Positions 27,405 to 37,302 of a stretch of DNA of 49,589 nt are shown piece after piece (the stretch's first letter is position 1; the number at the start of each line of letters is the position of its first letter). Source of the stretch: Akkermansia muciniphila (GTDB lineage: Bacteria > Verrucomicrobiota > Verrucomicrobiia > Limisphaerales > SIAT01); assembly GCA_945860945.1 (NCBI GenBank), contig CAMASG010000009.1, positions 1-49,589 on the forward strand, in the 5' to 3' direction. Both the position numbers and the translations under genes were made by a program. Below the pieces are notes generated by a model. It did no database searches, was not told where the DNA came from, and worked only from the letters and a program-made list of their open reading frames with translations.

Positions 27405-29318
27405 TTACTTGTAGCTGCGGGTGCTCATGTGCACTTCGTCGTACACGAGCGGTTCGGTGTGGCGCAGCGGCGCCTTGCCTTCGCCTTGATGCTCCCACGC
27501 GGCGACGTGCGCGAAGTTCTCGTCGTCGCGCTTGCACTCGCCCTCTTCCTGATGCTCCACGCGGAAGTGGCCGCCGCACGATTCCTCGCGCGTGAGCGCG
27601 TCCAGACAAAGCAACTCGCCGAACTCGAGGAAGTCCGCCACACGCCCAGCGTGCTCGAGCGTCTGGTTCAAATCGCCCGACTCACCGGACACGTTCACGT
27701 TGTTCCAGAACTCCTCGCGCAACTCGGGGATGCGCTTGAGGTTCAGCTCGAGGCTCTGCTTGCTGCGGGCCATGCCGCAGTTTTCCCACATCAACTTGCC
27801 CAGCTCGCGATGAAAAGCGCGCGGCGTCTTCTTGCCCTTGATGGCGAGCATCCGTTTCGTCCGCGCGTTTACTTCCTCTTCCACCTTGCGGAACTCCGGA
27901 TGATCGCTCTTCGGCCGCGCCTGTTTCGACGAGGCGAAGTAATGGCCGATGGTGTAGGGCAAAATGAAGTAGCCGTCGGCGAGACCCTGCATCAGCGCAC
28001 TCGCGCCGAGGCGGTTGGCGCCGTGATCGGAGAAGTTCGCTTCGCCGACCACGAACAGGCCCGGCAGGTTGCTCATCAGGTTGTAGTCCACCCAGAGACC
28101 GCCCATCGTGTAATGCACGGCGGGATAGATGCGCATCGGCTGCTGGTAAGCGTTCTCGCCGGTGATCCGCTCGTACATGTCGAACAAGTTGCCGTAACGC
28201 TCGCGAATCTTCGCCTCGCTGACGCGCTTGATGGCGTCGTTGAAATCGAGATAGACGCCGAACCCGCCGGGACCGACGCCCCGGCCTTCGTCACACGCTT
28301 CCTTCGCAGCGCGACTGGAGATATCCCGCGGGGCAAGGTTGCCGAAGCTCGGATACTTGCGCTCGAGAATGTAATCGCGGTCGGCCTCGGCGATAGAGTC
28401 GGGCGACTTGGAGGTGTCCTCTTTGCGCTTCGGCACCCACACGCGGCCGTCGTTGCGGAGCGACTCGCTCATCAGCGTGAGCTTCGACTGGTGATCGCCG
28501 CTGACGGGAATGCACGTCGGATGAATCTGCGTGTAACAGGGATTCGCGAAAGCCGCGCCCTTTTTGAACGCACGGAACGTGCCGGTGACATTGCAGCCGA
28601 CGGCATTCGTGGAAAGATAGAACACCGCGCCGTAACCGCCCGTCGCCAACACCACGGCGTCCGCCGCGTGCGAGGAGATTTCGCCGGTGACCAAGTCGCG
28701 CACGACGATGCCCTTCGCGTGGCCGTCCACGACCACGAGATCGAGCATCTCGGTGCGCGGATACATCTTCACCGTACCGAGGCCGATCTGCCGCGAGAGC
28801 GCGGAATACGCGCCGAGCATGAGCTGCTGGCCGGTCTGGCCACGCGCGTAAAACGTCCGCGAAACCTGCGCACCGCCGAACGAACGGTTGTCGAGCAGGC
28901 CGCCGTATTCGCGCGCGAACGGCACGCCCTGCGCCACGCATTGGTCGATGATGTTCACCGAGACCTGCGCCAAGCGGTGGACGTTCGACTCGCGCGCGCG
29001 GAAGTCGCCGCCCTTGATCGTGTCGTAGAAAAGCCGGTGAACGGAGTCGCCGTCGTTCTGATAATTTTTCGCGGCGTTGATGCCGCCCTGCGCGGCAATC
29101 GAGTGGGCGCGGCGCGGGCTGTCCTGATAACAGAAGCACTTCACGCTGTAGCCGAGTTCGGCGAGCGTGGCCGCGGCGCTACCGCCGGCGAGGCCCGAGC
29201 CAACGACGATGACCTCGAACTTCCGCTTGTTGGCTGGGTTGACCAACTTGAGGTCGAACTTATGTTTGTCCCACTTTTGGCCGAGCGGACCGCTGGGAAT
29301 CTTGGAATCGAGTTTCAT
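27405..29318 (-). CDS. sdhA: succinate dehydrogenase/fumarate reductase flavoprotein subunit
   Basis: SdhA oxidises succinate to fumarate (or the reverse) with covalently bound FAD. It has 637 residues. The FAD dinucleotide fold is [21 protein letters not shown] near residues 37-57. The histidine that carries the flavin lies in [15 protein letters not shown] near residue 72. Substrate-site segments include [29 protein letters not shown] and [11 protein letters not shown], the last holding the conserved HYTMGG. The sequence type matches the B. subtilis-like/type-B enzymes of PVC bacteria and Bacteroidetes. It is the middle gene of sdhCAB, 18 bases after sdhC. Confidence 0.96.
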   Translation of the reverse strand: MKLDSKIPSGPLGQKWDKHKFDLKLVNPANKRKFEVIVVGSGLAGGSAAATLAELGYSVKCFCYQDSPRRAHSIAAQGGINAAKNYQNDGDSVHRLFYDTIKGGDFRARESNVHRLAQVSVNIIDQCVAQGVPFAREYGGLLDNRSFGGAQVSRTFYARGQTGQQLMLGAYSALSRQIGLGTVKMYPRTEMLDLVVVDGHAKGIVVRDLVTGEISSHAADAVVLATGGYGAVFYLSTNAVGCNVTGTFRAFKKGAAFANPCYTQIHPTCIPVSGDHQSKLTLMSESLRNDGRVWVPKRKEDTSKSPDSIAEADRDYILERKYPSFGNLAPRDISSRAAKEACDEGRGVGPGGFGVYLDFNDAIKRVSEAKIRERYGNLFDMYERITGENAYQQPMRIYPAVHYTMGGLWVDYNLMSNLPGLFVVGEANFSDHGANRLGASALMQGLADGYFILPYTIGHYFASSKQARPKSDHPEFRKVEEEVNARTKRMLAIKGKKTPRAFHRELGKLMWENCGMARSKQSLELNLKRIPELREEFWNNVNVSGESGDLNQTLEHAGRVADFLEFGELLCLDALTREESCGGHFRVEHQEEGECKRDDENFAHVAAWEHQGEGKAPLRHTEPLVYDEVHMSTRSYK

Positions 29319-29336
29319 GGCGGGAAGTGGATTAGT

Positions 29337-30044
29337 TCATTCAACCAGCCGCAGCAATACCGCCACCGGCACCGCGATGTAACCGAGGAAAAGGACGAAC
29401 GACGCGGCCTTCGCGAACTGCTGCTGCACCGGCCACCAGGCCTTGTTCCGGAGGCCGAGCGACTGCAGCATCGCGCTCAATCCGTGGCTCAAGTGCAGAC
29501 AGAGCAGACCGACAGCGATGACATAAAACAGCACGACCACGGGCTGCTGAAAGCCGAGGACGATCATCTTATACACATCGTGGTTCGAATGGCCTGTGTT
29601 GTCTAAAACGTGTAGGCTATCGAAATCTCGGCCGGTCAGATTCACCGACTCCACTTTCACCGTGAAGTGCAGCAGGTGATAGATGATGAACGCCGCGACA
29701 ATGAGGCCGCTCATGAGCATCGTGCGGCTCGCGTAGCTGGCGGCCGCCGGCGTGGGGTCGTTGAGGTAAGCGACCGGCCGCGCGGCTTTGTTCTCCGCCG
29801 AAAGTTTCACCGCGCTCCAGATGTGCAGCGCGATCATCGAGAGCAGACCGATCCGCGCCGGCCAGAGCAGCTCCTTGTTCGATTGCAGGAAGTGCGCGTA
29901 GCGGTTAATCGCCTCGGCGCCGAGAAACACTTGGAGGTTGCCGAGCATGTGCGCCACCACGAAGCCGAACAGCCCCGCGCCGGTGAGCGCCATGATGTAC
30001 TTCTTGCCCAGCGTGGAATGAAAGAGGTTGTTGACGATATTCAT
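29337..30044 (-). CDS. sdhC: succinate dehydrogenase cytochrome b subunit, five-helix type B
   Basis: The membrane anchor binds heme b and the quinone. ATG 30044 (MNIVNNLFHSTLGKKYIMAL) gives 235 residues and fits the family start; the longer frame to 30125 is not supported. Five transmembrane helices are visible, near residues 17-37, 62-82, 108-130, 163-185 and 209-230. Histidines at the ends of the helices (HMLGNLQVF, ALHIWSAV, IIYHLLHF, LHLSHGLS) are the expected ligands of two b hemes, as in the Bacillus/Wolinella type. A separate sdhD is absent, which is normal for this class. The operon order is sdhC-sdhA-sdhB. Confidence 0.92.
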   Translation of the reverse strand: MNIVNNLFHSTLGKKYIMALTGAGLFGFVVAHMLGNLQVFLGAEAINRYAHFLQSNKELLWPARIGLLSMIALHIWSAVKLSAENKAARPVAYLNDPTPAAASYASRTMLMSGLIVAAFIIYHLLHFTVKVESVNLTGRDFDSLHVLDNTGHSNHDVYKMIVLGFQQPVVVLFYVIAVGLLCLHLSHGLSAMLQSLGLRNKAWWPVQQQFAKAASFVLFLGYIAVPVAVLLRLVE

Positions 30045-30078
30045 CGGGACAAAACCGAGCCTACACAACTCGAACCGC

Positions 30079-30100
30079 TTGGCTCTTGATGTATAGCCAA
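30079..30100 (-). repeat. inverted repeat upstream of sdhC
   Basis: TTGGCT (30079-30084) and AGCCAA (30095-30100) form a perfect 6-bp inverted repeat with a 10-base spacer that contains TATAC on the minus strand. It lies about 35 bases upstream of the sdhC ATG. It could be an operator or a leader stem; the arms are short. Confidence 0.3.
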
Positions 30101-30182
30101 TGCCACGGGGAAGGACAGCCGTCAATGCGCCCGGAGCCCGCCGCAGAAGATATTAGGGCCACTTGAAAGCCGATTGCTTCCA

Positions 30183-30863
30183 CTAATCAGCGTCATCAAC
30201 AAGCGCAAACAGTTCATTCAGCGACGCCAGCGTACCGTTCGCGGACGTCTTGCCGCGAGCGATGAGCACACTGCGGAAACCTGCCGCGCTCGCGCCGGCG
30301 GCATCTTCACGTTCGCTATCGCCCACATGCAGGATGGCCGATGGCGGCAGTCCGAGCTTGCACGACGTGTGATCGAAAATCACGTGCGACGGCTTGGCAA
30401 AGCCGACTTCGCACGAGACCACCAGCGTCTCGAAAAAATCGTCCAGCCCCAGCGCGCACAGCAACGGGCGCAGTCGCTCGTCCCAATTCGAGAGCACCGC
30501 CATCCGCACGCCGCGCGCGCGTAATTTCTCCAAAGCCGGCCGCGCGTCATCGAACACACGCCATGCAGTCGACTCGGCGAAGCGGTCGTAAAGCGCGGGG
30601 AAAAACGTGCGACTCGACGGCTCGGGCGCGATTTCGGCGAACGTCGCATCCACGAGCGCAGCCCAATCCTCGCGCGTGTGATTGAAGTGACGTTTCGCGC
30701 GCCACGCGGTGGTGAAGTTATGATTGAGCTTCGCGGGGGAAACGTTCTTCACGCCGTGACGCGCGGCGACCTCGGCGTAAATGTGCCCGACCGACGGCCA
30801 CGGTTCGATGAGCGTGCCGCCGACATCGAAGGTGATGGCTTGAATACCGGCGGACGGATTCAC
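30183..30863 (-). CDS. HAD-superfamily hydrolase, HDHD3-like
   Basis: HAD phosphatases hydrolyse small phosphorylated metabolites through an aspartyl-phosphate. This protein (226 residues, GTG start) has motif I as FDVGGTL, motif II in VLSNWD, motif III around the Lys of FAKPS, and motif IV as GDSEREDAAGASAAG. In motif I the usual second Asp (DxD) is Gly, as in the HDHD3 subgroup, so catalysis may be altered. A helical cap lies at ~25-95. The start is 7 bases after the prolyl oligopeptidase stop, so it is the last gene of the run from thiG. The substrate is unknown. Confidence 0.82.
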   Translation of the reverse strand: MNPSAGIQAITFDVGGTLIEPWPSVGHIYAEVAARHGVKNVSPAKLNHNFTTAWRAKRHFNHTREDWAALVDATFAEIAPEPSSRTFFPALYDRFAESTAWRVFDDARPALEKLRARGVRMAVLSNWDERLRPLLCALGLDDFFETLVVSCEVGFAKPSHVIFDHTSCKLGLPPSAILHVGDSEREDAAGASAAGFRSVLIARGKTSANGTLASLNELFALVDDAD

Positions 30864-30870
30864 GGCAACG

Positions 30871-33048
30871 CTACTTCGACAACGGCAGAACCGGCGTCAT
30901 CTCGAGCGCGCGCACAAGGAAAGCCCATTTATCGGCCGCTTCGGCAATCAGCTTCTCCGTCGGCTTGCCCGCACCGTGGCCGGCATTAGTCTCGATGCGA
31001 ATGAGCGCGGGCGCAGCGCCCGATTGCGCAGCCTGCAGCGCGGCGGCGAATTTGAAACTGTGCGCCGGCACCACGCGATCGTCGTGGTCGCCGGTCGTGA
31101 CGAGTGTGGCGGGATACCGTGTGCCGGTGCGGAGATTGTGCAACGGCGAGTAAGCGCGCAGCACACGGAAGTCCTCCGCGTTGTCCGGCGATCCGTATTC
31201 GGACTGCCACGCCCAGCCGATCGTGAACTTGTGAAAACGCAACATATCCATCACGCCCACCGCTGGCAGAGCTGCGCCGAACAGCTCCGGCCGCTGCGTA
31301 AGACACGCGCCGACGAGCAGTCCGCCGTTACTGCCGCCGCCGATCGCCAACTTCTCCGGCCGCGTGTAGAGATTCGCCTGCAGCCATTCCGCCGCCGCGG
31401 TGAAGTCGTCGAACACATTTTGTTTCTTCGCCTTCATCCCCGCCTTGTGCCACTCCTCGCCATACTCGCCGCCGCCGCGCAGGTTCGGCATCGCAAACAC
31501 GCCGCCCATCTCCATCCAGACGAGGTTCGCCACCGAGAACGTCGGCGTGAGGCTGATGTTGAAACCGCCGTAGCCGTAAAGATAAGTCGGGTTGCGGCCA
31601 TCGAGCTCGAGACCTTTCTTGTGCGCGATGAACATCGGCACGCGATTTCCGTCGCGGCTCGTGTAGAGAATTTGCCGCACCACAAACGCGTCGCTGTTGA
31701 ACGGCAGCTTCGGCTGACGAAACACGCGACTCGCGCCCGTGCGCAGGTCGTGCCGGAAAATCGCGCCCGGCATCGTGAAGCTCGTGAATGAGAAGAATGT
31801 CTCGCGGTCGCTTCGCCGGCCGCCGAAGCCGCTCACCGTACCGATGCCCGGCAACGCCACCGTACGCAACGGCTTGCCATCGAGGCCGAACACTCGCACC
31901 TCGCTCCGCGCGTGACGCAGATAAATACCGACGAACTGATCGTTCACCACGCTCACCTGCCGCAGCGTTTCCGTCGATTGAGGAACCAGCTCCTTCCACT
32001 CCGCACGCGCCGGCTTGGCGATGTTCACCGCGATCACGCGACCACGCGGCGCATTCAAATCCGTGCGGAACCAGAACGTCGCACCATCGTTGCCGAGAAA
32101 ATCATACGAGGCATCAAAGTCGTTCAGCAGTTCAACCACCGGCGCACTCGGCATCGTGAGGTCGCGATAATAAACACGGTTGCGCTGGTCCGTGCCCTGC
32201 CAGACGCTGACAATCAGATAGCGGCCGTCCTCGGTCACTTCGCCACCGAAGCCCCACATTTTCTGGTCAGGCCGATGATAGACCAATTCGTCCGCCGACT
32301 GCGGCGTGCCGATGCGATGGAAGTAGAGCTTCTGGAAAAAGTTCTGCCCCTTCAACCGCTCGCCCGCCTTCGGCTCGTCGTAGCGCGAGTAGAAAAAACC
32401 TTTGCCGTCCTTCGTCCACGACGCGCCGGAGAACTTCACCCACCGCAACCGGTCGGCGCGGTCGCTCCCCGTACGTACGTCGCGCACACGCCATTCCTGC
32501 CAATCCGATCCCGCAATCGAGACGCCGTACGCGAGCAGCGTGCCATCCTCGCTCGTCGAGTAACCCGCGAGCGCCACCGTGCCGTCGCTGGATAATTTGT
32601 TCGGATCAAGCAACACGCGCGGCTTCGCCTCCAGCGAATCGGCCACGTAAAGCACGCTTTGATTTTGAAGCCCGTCATTCTTCGTGAAGAAGTAACGGCC
32701 GCCGCGCTCGAACGGCACGCCGAAGCGTTCGTAATTCCACAACTCGCGCAACCGCCGCTGGATCGCCTCGCGCTGGGGAATCGCCGCGAGGTAATCGAAC
32801 GTCACACGGTTCTGTGCCGTAACCCACTCGCGCGTGCGCGGCGATTGATCATCCTCCAGCCAGCGATACGGGTCGGCGATTTTCACGCCGTGAAGTTCAT
32901 CTACCTGCCCGACCGTAACCGTGACCGGATAGGCCAGCGGCGCGCTGGAATCCAGCGCCGCACGCGGCTGCACACAACCGGCCATCAGCAACAGGCCCGC
33001 GACGAGCGCCAGCCACGGCCGCGTTTCATTTGTTTGTTTTCCACTCAT
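30871..33048 (-). CDS. prolyl oligopeptidase (S9A) lipoprotein
   Basis: This serine peptidase cleaves short peptides after proline, in the periplasm or attached to a membrane. The 725-residue protein has a lipobox LMAGC with Cys25, so it is probably lipidated. A seven-bladed propeller covers about residues 100-430. The C-terminal alpha/beta-hydrolase domain holds the triad Ser573 (GGSNGG), Asp656 (GDHDDRV) and His691 (NAGHG). The N-terminal helical part of the catalytic domain (DPYRWLED) is typical of S9A. It overlaps the folC 3' end by 23 bases, so the two are translationally linked. It is otherwise unrelated to its folate and nucleotide neighbours. Confidence 0.93.
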   Translation of the reverse strand: MSGKQTNETRPWLALVAGLLLMAGCVQPRAALDSSAPLAYPVTVTVGQVDELHGVKIADPYRWLEDDQSPRTREWVTAQNRVTFDYLAAIPQREAIQRRLRELWNYERFGVPFERGGRYFFTKNDGLQNQSVLYVADSLEAKPRVLLDPNKLSSDGTVALAGYSTSEDGTLLAYGVSIAGSDWQEWRVRDVRTGSDRADRLRWVKFSGASWTKDGKGFFYSRYDEPKAGERLKGQNFFQKLYFHRIGTPQSADELVYHRPDQKMWGFGGEVTEDGRYLIVSVWQGTDQRNRVYYRDLTMPSAPVVELLNDFDASYDFLGNDGATFWFRTDLNAPRGRVIAVNIAKPARAEWKELVPQSTETLRQVSVVNDQFVGIYLRHARSEVRVFGLDGKPLRTVALPGIGTVSGFGGRRSDRETFFSFTSFTMPGAIFRHDLRTGASRVFRQPKLPFNSDAFVVRQILYTSRDGNRVPMFIAHKKGLELDGRNPTYLYGYGGFNISLTPTFSVANLVWMEMGGVFAMPNLRGGGEYGEEWHKAGMKAKKQNVFDDFTAAAEWLQANLYTRPEKLAIGGGSNGGLLVGACLTQRPELFGAALPAVGVMDMLRFHKFTIGWAWQSEYGSPDNAEDFRVLRAYSPLHNLRTGTRYPATLVTTGDHDDRVVPAHSFKFAAALQAAQSGAAPALIRIETNAGHGAGKPTEKLIAEAADKWAFLVRALEMTPVLPLSK

Positions 33049-34300
33049 TCAATCCGCGCTCGCCGCCATCGGATGGCAGGAGACCGAGCAATTCCAGCGC
33101 CTCGCCAATCAAGTAGAGTGAGCCAGTGACGACGATGAAACGGTCGTTTTGAGTTTGCTGCAAGACTTCGTTGAGCGAATCCGCCGTTTCGACAACCGGA
33201 TTAGACTCACGACAAACAGCGGCTGACTCCGCGGTAGCCACCGTTCGCGCGCTGCTCACCGGAACTGTGATGATTCGCGCGGCCAGCGGCGCGAGCAACC
33301 GCGCCATCGCCGACCAATCTTTGTCCGCAAGCATTCCAATCACAAACGTCGGCCGTTCGTTTTGAAAATACCGCGCCAACGCCGCGCGCAGCGCTTCCAC
33401 TCCGGCGAGATTGTGCGCGCCGTCGAGTAGAAGCGTTCGTCCATCCTGCAACTTCACGACTTGCAATCGTCCCGGCCACGAGACTGTCTCTAGCCCGCGA
33501 CGAATCACATCGTCGCTCACCGGAATCTTTTCCTGCAATGCACGAACCGTACCCGCAGCTAGCGTGGCGTTGATTTGTTGATGCTCGCCGAGCAGCGGGA
33601 GAGCGAAGGGCATTTGAACTTCGATCGGAGCTGAAGATGGATTCACTTTGGTCAGCGGCGAGCCAAGCCGCGCGGCAGTCTCCTCAATCACACGCAAAAC
33701 CTCGAGCTCCGCAGCCGTCGTGATGACGGGTACGCCGGATTTGATGATGCCGGCTTTCTCAGCGGCGATTTTCTCCAGCGTATCGCCGAGCCATTCCTGA
33801 TGTTCCAACGCCACGTTGGTGATGACGCTGGCAATCGGCGTGACGATGTTCGTCGCGTCGAGCCGCCCGCCAAGTCCAGTTTCCAAAATCACGAGATCGC
33901 AGCGCTGTTCGTCGAAGTGACGGAGTGCCAACACCGTGACGACTTCGAAGAAAGTCGGCTCATCGTTGAGCGAAAATTGTCTCAAGAACGGCTGCATCTC
34001 GCCCACAAGTCGCGCGACGTCTATCGCCGCAATCGGCGCGCGATTGACTTGAATACGTTCACGAAACGAGACGAGGTGGGGCGAAGTGAAGAGGCCAACG
34101 CGTAGTCCGGCCGCGCGATAGATGCTTTCCAACATCGCGCAAGTAGAGCCTTTGCCGTTCGTGCCGGCCACGTGGATGAATCTCAACCGTTCCTGCGGAT
34201 TACCGACCAACGCGGCGAGGCGGCGCGGGTTCTTCAGTCCAAGATTCGCACCAAATTTCTGGAGGTCGTAGAGAAATTGGATGGCCGCGGGATAATCCAT
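33026..34300 (-). CDS. folC: folylpolyglutamate synthase/dihydrofolate synthase
   Basis: FolC adds glutamate residues to folates with ATP and, in many bacteria, also makes dihydrofolate from dihydropteroate. It has 424 residues. The Mur-ligase-like ATP site is HVAGTNGKGSTCAMLESIYR near residues 39-58, followed by LFTSPHLVSFRERI. The motif LETGLGGRLDATN and the Lys-containing HQEWLGDTLEKIAAEKAGII come next, and the C-terminal domain begins around LLLDGAHNLAGVEALRAAL. Bifunctionality cannot be settled from sequence. It follows pyrG by 17 bases. Confidence 0.93.
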   Translation of the reverse strand: MDYPAAIQFLYDLQKFGANLGLKNPRRLAALVGNPQERLRFIHVAGTNGKGSTCAMLESIYRAAGLRVGLFTSPHLVSFRERIQVNRAPIAAIDVARLVGEMQPFLRQFSLNDEPTFFEVVTVLALRHFDEQRCDLVILETGLGGRLDATNIVTPIASVITNVALEHQEWLGDTLEKIAAEKAGIIKSGVPVITTAAELEVLRVIEETAARLGSPLTKVNPSSAPIEVQMPFALPLLGEHQQINATLAAGTVRALQEKIPVSDDVIRRGLETVSWPGRLQVVKLQDGRTLLLDGAHNLAGVEALRAALARYFQNERPTFVIGMLADKDWSAMARLLAPLAARIITVPVSSARTVATAESAAVCRESNPVVETADSLNEVLQQTQNDRFIVVTGSLYLIGEALELLGLLPSDGGERGLNEWKTNK

Positions 34301-34317
34301 CGGGCGGCGGCGCGAGG

Positions 34318-35931
34318 TTAGATCGGCCGGTGATGAATGTGCGCGTGAGCGGCGGCGATGAAGCCGCGGAAAAGCGGATGCGGCTGGTGCGGCTTGCTCT
34401 GAAATTCGGGATGCGCCTGTGTGGCAAGGTAGAAGGGATGCCCCGGAACCTCAATCATCTCGACCAACTTGCCGTCCGCCGATGTACCACTGCAATGGAA
34501 GCCGGCAGCTTCGTACTGCTCGCGATAGGCGTTGTTGAACTCGTAGCGGTGACGGTGACGCTCGTTCACGGTGGCAGCGCCATAAATCTGCGCGGCGCGG
34601 CTGCCGGCCTTGAGATCACACGGCTGGGAACCGAGGCGCATGGTGCCGCCTTTCTGAGTGATATTGCGCTGCGCATCGAGCATCGCGATGACCGGATGCG
34701 GCGTGGCGGGATCGAATTCGGTGGAGTGCGCCTTGTCGAGCTTCAGCACGTGGCGACCGAACTCGATGGTCGCGATCTGCATGCCGAGGCAAAGGCCGAG
34801 ATACGGGAGATTGTGCTCGCGTGCGTACTTCGCGGTTTGAATCTTGCCCTCGATGCCGCGCTCACCGAAGCCGCCCGGAACCAGCACGCCGCCGAGGCCC
34901 TTCAAAATCTTCTCCGCGCCCTGTTGCTCGATTTCTTGAGCGTCAATCTTCACGATCTCGACGCCGCAATCATTGGCGATACCGCCGTGGATGATCGCTT
35001 CGTACACGCTCTTGTAGGCGTCCTGCAGCTCGATGTATTTACCAACAACACCGACACGCACGCGGTGGCGCGGGGCGATGAGCTTGCGGATGATCTCCTG
35101 CCAATGCGACATGTTCGCCGCCGGAGTTTCGAGGCGCAGCAGGCGGCAGACAAGATCGTCAAGCCGCTCGCGCTGGAGCATCAGCGGCACTTCGTAGATG
35201 GAATGATCCACGTCCTTCTCTTCGATGACGGCCTCGTAGGGGACGTTGCAGAACATCGAGATCTTCTGGCGCAATTCCTTGTCGAGCGGATACTCGCAGC
35301 GGCAGACGAGGATGTGCGGCGTGATGCCGATCTCGCGCAGTTTGGCGACGGACTGCTGCGTCGGTTTCGTCTTGAGCTCGCCGGCGGCCTTGATGAACGG
35401 GACGTAGGTGAGGTGAATGAAAATGGCGTTGTCGTAGCCGACCTCCAGCGCGAACTCGCGGATGGCCTCGAGGAACGGCAGTCCCTCAATGTCGCCCGTG
35501 GTGCCGCCGATCTCGGTGATGATCACGTCCGCCTGCGAGCGCTCGGCGATCTGGCGGATACGGCTCTGAATCTCGTCCGTCACGTGCGGGATGACCTGCA
35601 CGGTCTTGCCGAGGTATTTCCCCTCACGCTCGTTGTTCAACACCGTCTGATACACTTGGCCGCTCGTGAGGTTGTTCAGACGCGTAAGCCGAGTGTTGGT
35701 GAAACGCTCGTAGTGGCCGAGGTCGAGGTCGGTCTCCGCGCCGTCGTCCAGCACGTACACCTCGCCGTGCTGATAGGGGCTCATCGTGCCCGGATCGACG
35801 TTAAGATACGGATCGAACTTCTGCAGCGCGACCTTCAGCCCGCGGTTCTCGAGCAACGTGCCGAGCGACGCGGCCGTGAGGCCTTTGCCCAGCGAACTCA
35901 CCACACCGCCCGTGACAAAAATGTATTTCAT
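34318..35931 (-). CDS. pyrG: CTP synthase
   Basis: PyrG aminates UTP to CTP with glutamine-derived ammonia. It has 537 residues, the standard size. The synthetase domain opens with [20 protein letters not shown], and the Mg/UTP site lies in [20 protein letters not shown]. The C-terminal class I glutaminase has its nucleophile cysteine in LGLCLGMQ (around residue 380) and a histidine/glutamate pair near the end (HPEFQSKP). The ATG lies inside the kdsB stop region in a 4-base ATGA overlap (35928-35931). CTP is the co-substrate of KdsB, so the coupling makes metabolic sense. Confidence 0.97.
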   Translation of the reverse strand: MKYIFVTGGVVSSLGKGLTAASLGTLLENRGLKVALQKFDPYLNVDPGTMSPYQHGEVYVLDDGAETDLDLGHYERFTNTRLTRLNNLTSGQVYQTVLNNEREGKYLGKTVQVIPHVTDEIQSRIRQIAERSQADVIITEIGGTTGDIEGLPFLEAIREFALEVGYDNAIFIHLTYVPFIKAAGELKTKPTQQSVAKLREIGITPHILVCRCEYPLDKELRQKISMFCNVPYEAVIEEKDVDHSIYEVPLMLQRERLDDLVCRLLRLETPAANMSHWQEIIRKLIAPRHRVRVGVVGKYIELQDAYKSVYEAIIHGGIANDCGVEIVKIDAQEIEQQGAEKILKGLGGVLVPGGFGERGIEGKIQTAKYAREHNLPYLGLCLGMQIATIEFGRHVLKLDKAHSTEFDPATPHPVIAMLDAQRNITQKGGTMRLGSQPCDLKAGSRAAQIYGAATVNERHRHRYEFNNAYREQYEAAGFHCSGTSADGKLVEMIEVPGHPFYLATQAHPEFQSKPHQPHPLFRGFIAAAHAHIHHRPI

Positions 35932-36665
35932 TGCTTCAACAATCTTTCCACCCGCGCCACATCCTCGGGCGTATCCACGCCCACGCTGTCATGCCGCACC
36001 CGCACGACCGCGATGCTTATCCCATTCTCCAGCGCGCGCAACTGCTCCAGCTTCTCTGCCGCCTCGAGCGGCGAGACCGGAAACCGTACCAGCCGCAGCA
36101 GCGCCTCGCGCCGGTATCCGTAAATACCCAAGTGCTTCAAAAAAGGAAACGCCACCAACTGCTCGGAGACCGGCTGAGTGGCGGCGTCACGCAAATACGG
36201 AATCGTCCGCCGAGAAAAATATAGGGCGCGACCGGCGGCGTTGACAACGACTTTCACGACATTCGGATTATCGTACTCCTCCGCGGCCGCAATCGGCGTG
36301 GCAGCTGTGCTCATTTCGGCGTCCGCCAACGCACCGGCCACAGCGTCAATCACCGTCGGATCCATCAACGGTTCGTCGCCCTGAATGTTCACCACGCCGT
36401 CGCACTCGCAGCGCGACGCCACTTCGGCGATGCGATCCGAGCCGCTCGGATGATCCGCTCGCGTCATCTCCACACGACAAAAGGCGCGCGCCACTGCGGC
36501 GATCCGCTCGTCGTCCGTCGCGACGATCACCTCGCGTAGCGACTTCGCCAACCGACAGCGTTCGACAACGTGCTGGATCAGCGGCTTGCCGGCGATGAGA
36601 TGCAGCGGCTTGCCGGGAAAACGGGTCGAGGCGTAGCGCGCCGGAATGATGCCGAGCAGGTTCAT
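35928..36665 (-). CDS. kdsB: 3-deoxy-manno-octulosonate cytidylyltransferase
   Basis: KdsB activates Kdo as CMP-Kdo for the LPS inner core. From ATG 36665 it has 245 residues, close to the usual 250; a longer frame to 36701 exists. Family motifs are [16 protein letters not shown] at residues 5-20, [16 protein letters not shown] near 95-110, and [11 protein letters not shown] in the middle. [12 protein letters not shown] and [16 protein letters not shown] close the sequence. It lies 63 bases after gmhB and overlaps pyrG by 4 bases. Its presence shows that the organism makes Kdo-containing LPS. Confidence 0.95.
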   Translation of the reverse strand: MNLLGIIPARYASTRFPGKPLHLIAGKPLIQHVVERCRLAKSLREVIVATDDERIAAVARAFCRVEMTRADHPSGSDRIAEVASRCECDGVVNIQGDEPLMDPTVIDAVAGALADAEMSTAATPIAAAEEYDNPNVVKVVVNAAGRALYFSRRTIPYLRDAATQPVSEQLVAFPFLKHLGIYGYRREALLRLVRFPVSPLEAAEKLEQLRALENGISIAVVRVRHDSVGVDTPEDVARVERLLKQ

Positions 36666-36728
36666 GGATTTGTCAGCCACAGATGGACTCGAATGAAACA
36701 CCGATTCGCAGCCGGATTCAATCCGCGT

Positions 36729-37280
36729 TTATCCGCGGCCCGAATTCACGATGCACTCCGCCGCTGAAGTCAGGTCGTCCACGACCACCGCGCGGCCGAT
36801 CTTCGCCGCGTGATTCTTCTCCACCTCCGCGCCGTAGCCGGTGCGGACGAGGATGCTTGCCTTCACGCCCGCGTTCCAGCCGCACTCGAGGTCGAGCAAC
36901 TTGTCGCCCACCATGTAGCTTTGCGCGAGGTCGAGGTCGAACTTGTCGCGCGCGTCGAAAAGGAATTGTGGGCTCGGCTTGCGACCACGGCTCGGCTTCT
37001 CGGGCGCCTCCGGCGCAAAATAGATTTCCTCGAACCGCACGCCATCACTCGCCAACTCGGCGGCCAACCGCGTATTTACCGCTTGCATATCAGCCTCGGT
37101 GTAATAACCGCGACCGATACCGGATTGGTTGGTGACAATGAAAAGCAGATAGCCGACATCCATCAACCGCCGCAACGCCGAACCGGCATCTGGAAAAATA
37201 GTCAACTTCGCCGGGTCGCTGAGATAAACCGCCTCAATGTTCAGCGTGCCGTCGCGATCAAGAAAAACAGCGCGGTTCAT
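36729..37280 (-). CDS. gmhB: D-glycero-D-manno-heptose 1,7-bisphosphate phosphatase
   Basis: GmhB removes the C7 phosphate from heptose bisphosphate on the way to ADP-heptose. The 183-residue protein starts at ATG 37280. HAD motifs are FLDRDGTLN at residues 6-14, FIVTNQSGIGRGYY, the Lys in GRKPSPQFL, and MVGDKLLDLECGWNAG. The zinc-binding loop of Escherichia coli GmhB (CxH and CxC around the RKP motif) is missing: the segment reads APEAPEKPSRGRKPSPQ without any cysteine. Zinc-less members of the family are known, so the activity can still be expected. Its neighbours hldA and kdsB support the assignment. Confidence 0.88.
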   Translation of the reverse strand: MNRAVFLDRDGTLNIEAVYLSDPAKLTIFPDAGSALRRLMDVGYLLFIVTNQSGIGRGYYTEADMQAVNTRLAAELASDGVRFEEIYFAPEAPEKPSRGRKPSPQFLFDARDKFDLDLAQSYMVGDKLLDLECGWNAGVKASILVRTGYGAEVEKNHAAKIGRAVVVDDLTSAAECIVNSGRG

Positions 37281-37302
37281 GGCGGGCTTGTTGCGTTGCG
37301 CA

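Noticed and set aside
27399-29606. 735-codon plus-strand frame
   Set aside because: It is antisense to sdhA and its translation is Arg/Ala/His/Val-rich without domains. It is a shadow of third-position GC bias.
30089-30125. TTGACG and TATACA upstream of sdhC as a sigma70 promoter
   Set aside because: The spacer between the boxes would be 24 bases, too long for a standard promoter.
34330-36123. 597-codon plus-strand frame
   Set aside because: It is antisense to pyrG and kdsB, both unmistakable; no protein-like features.
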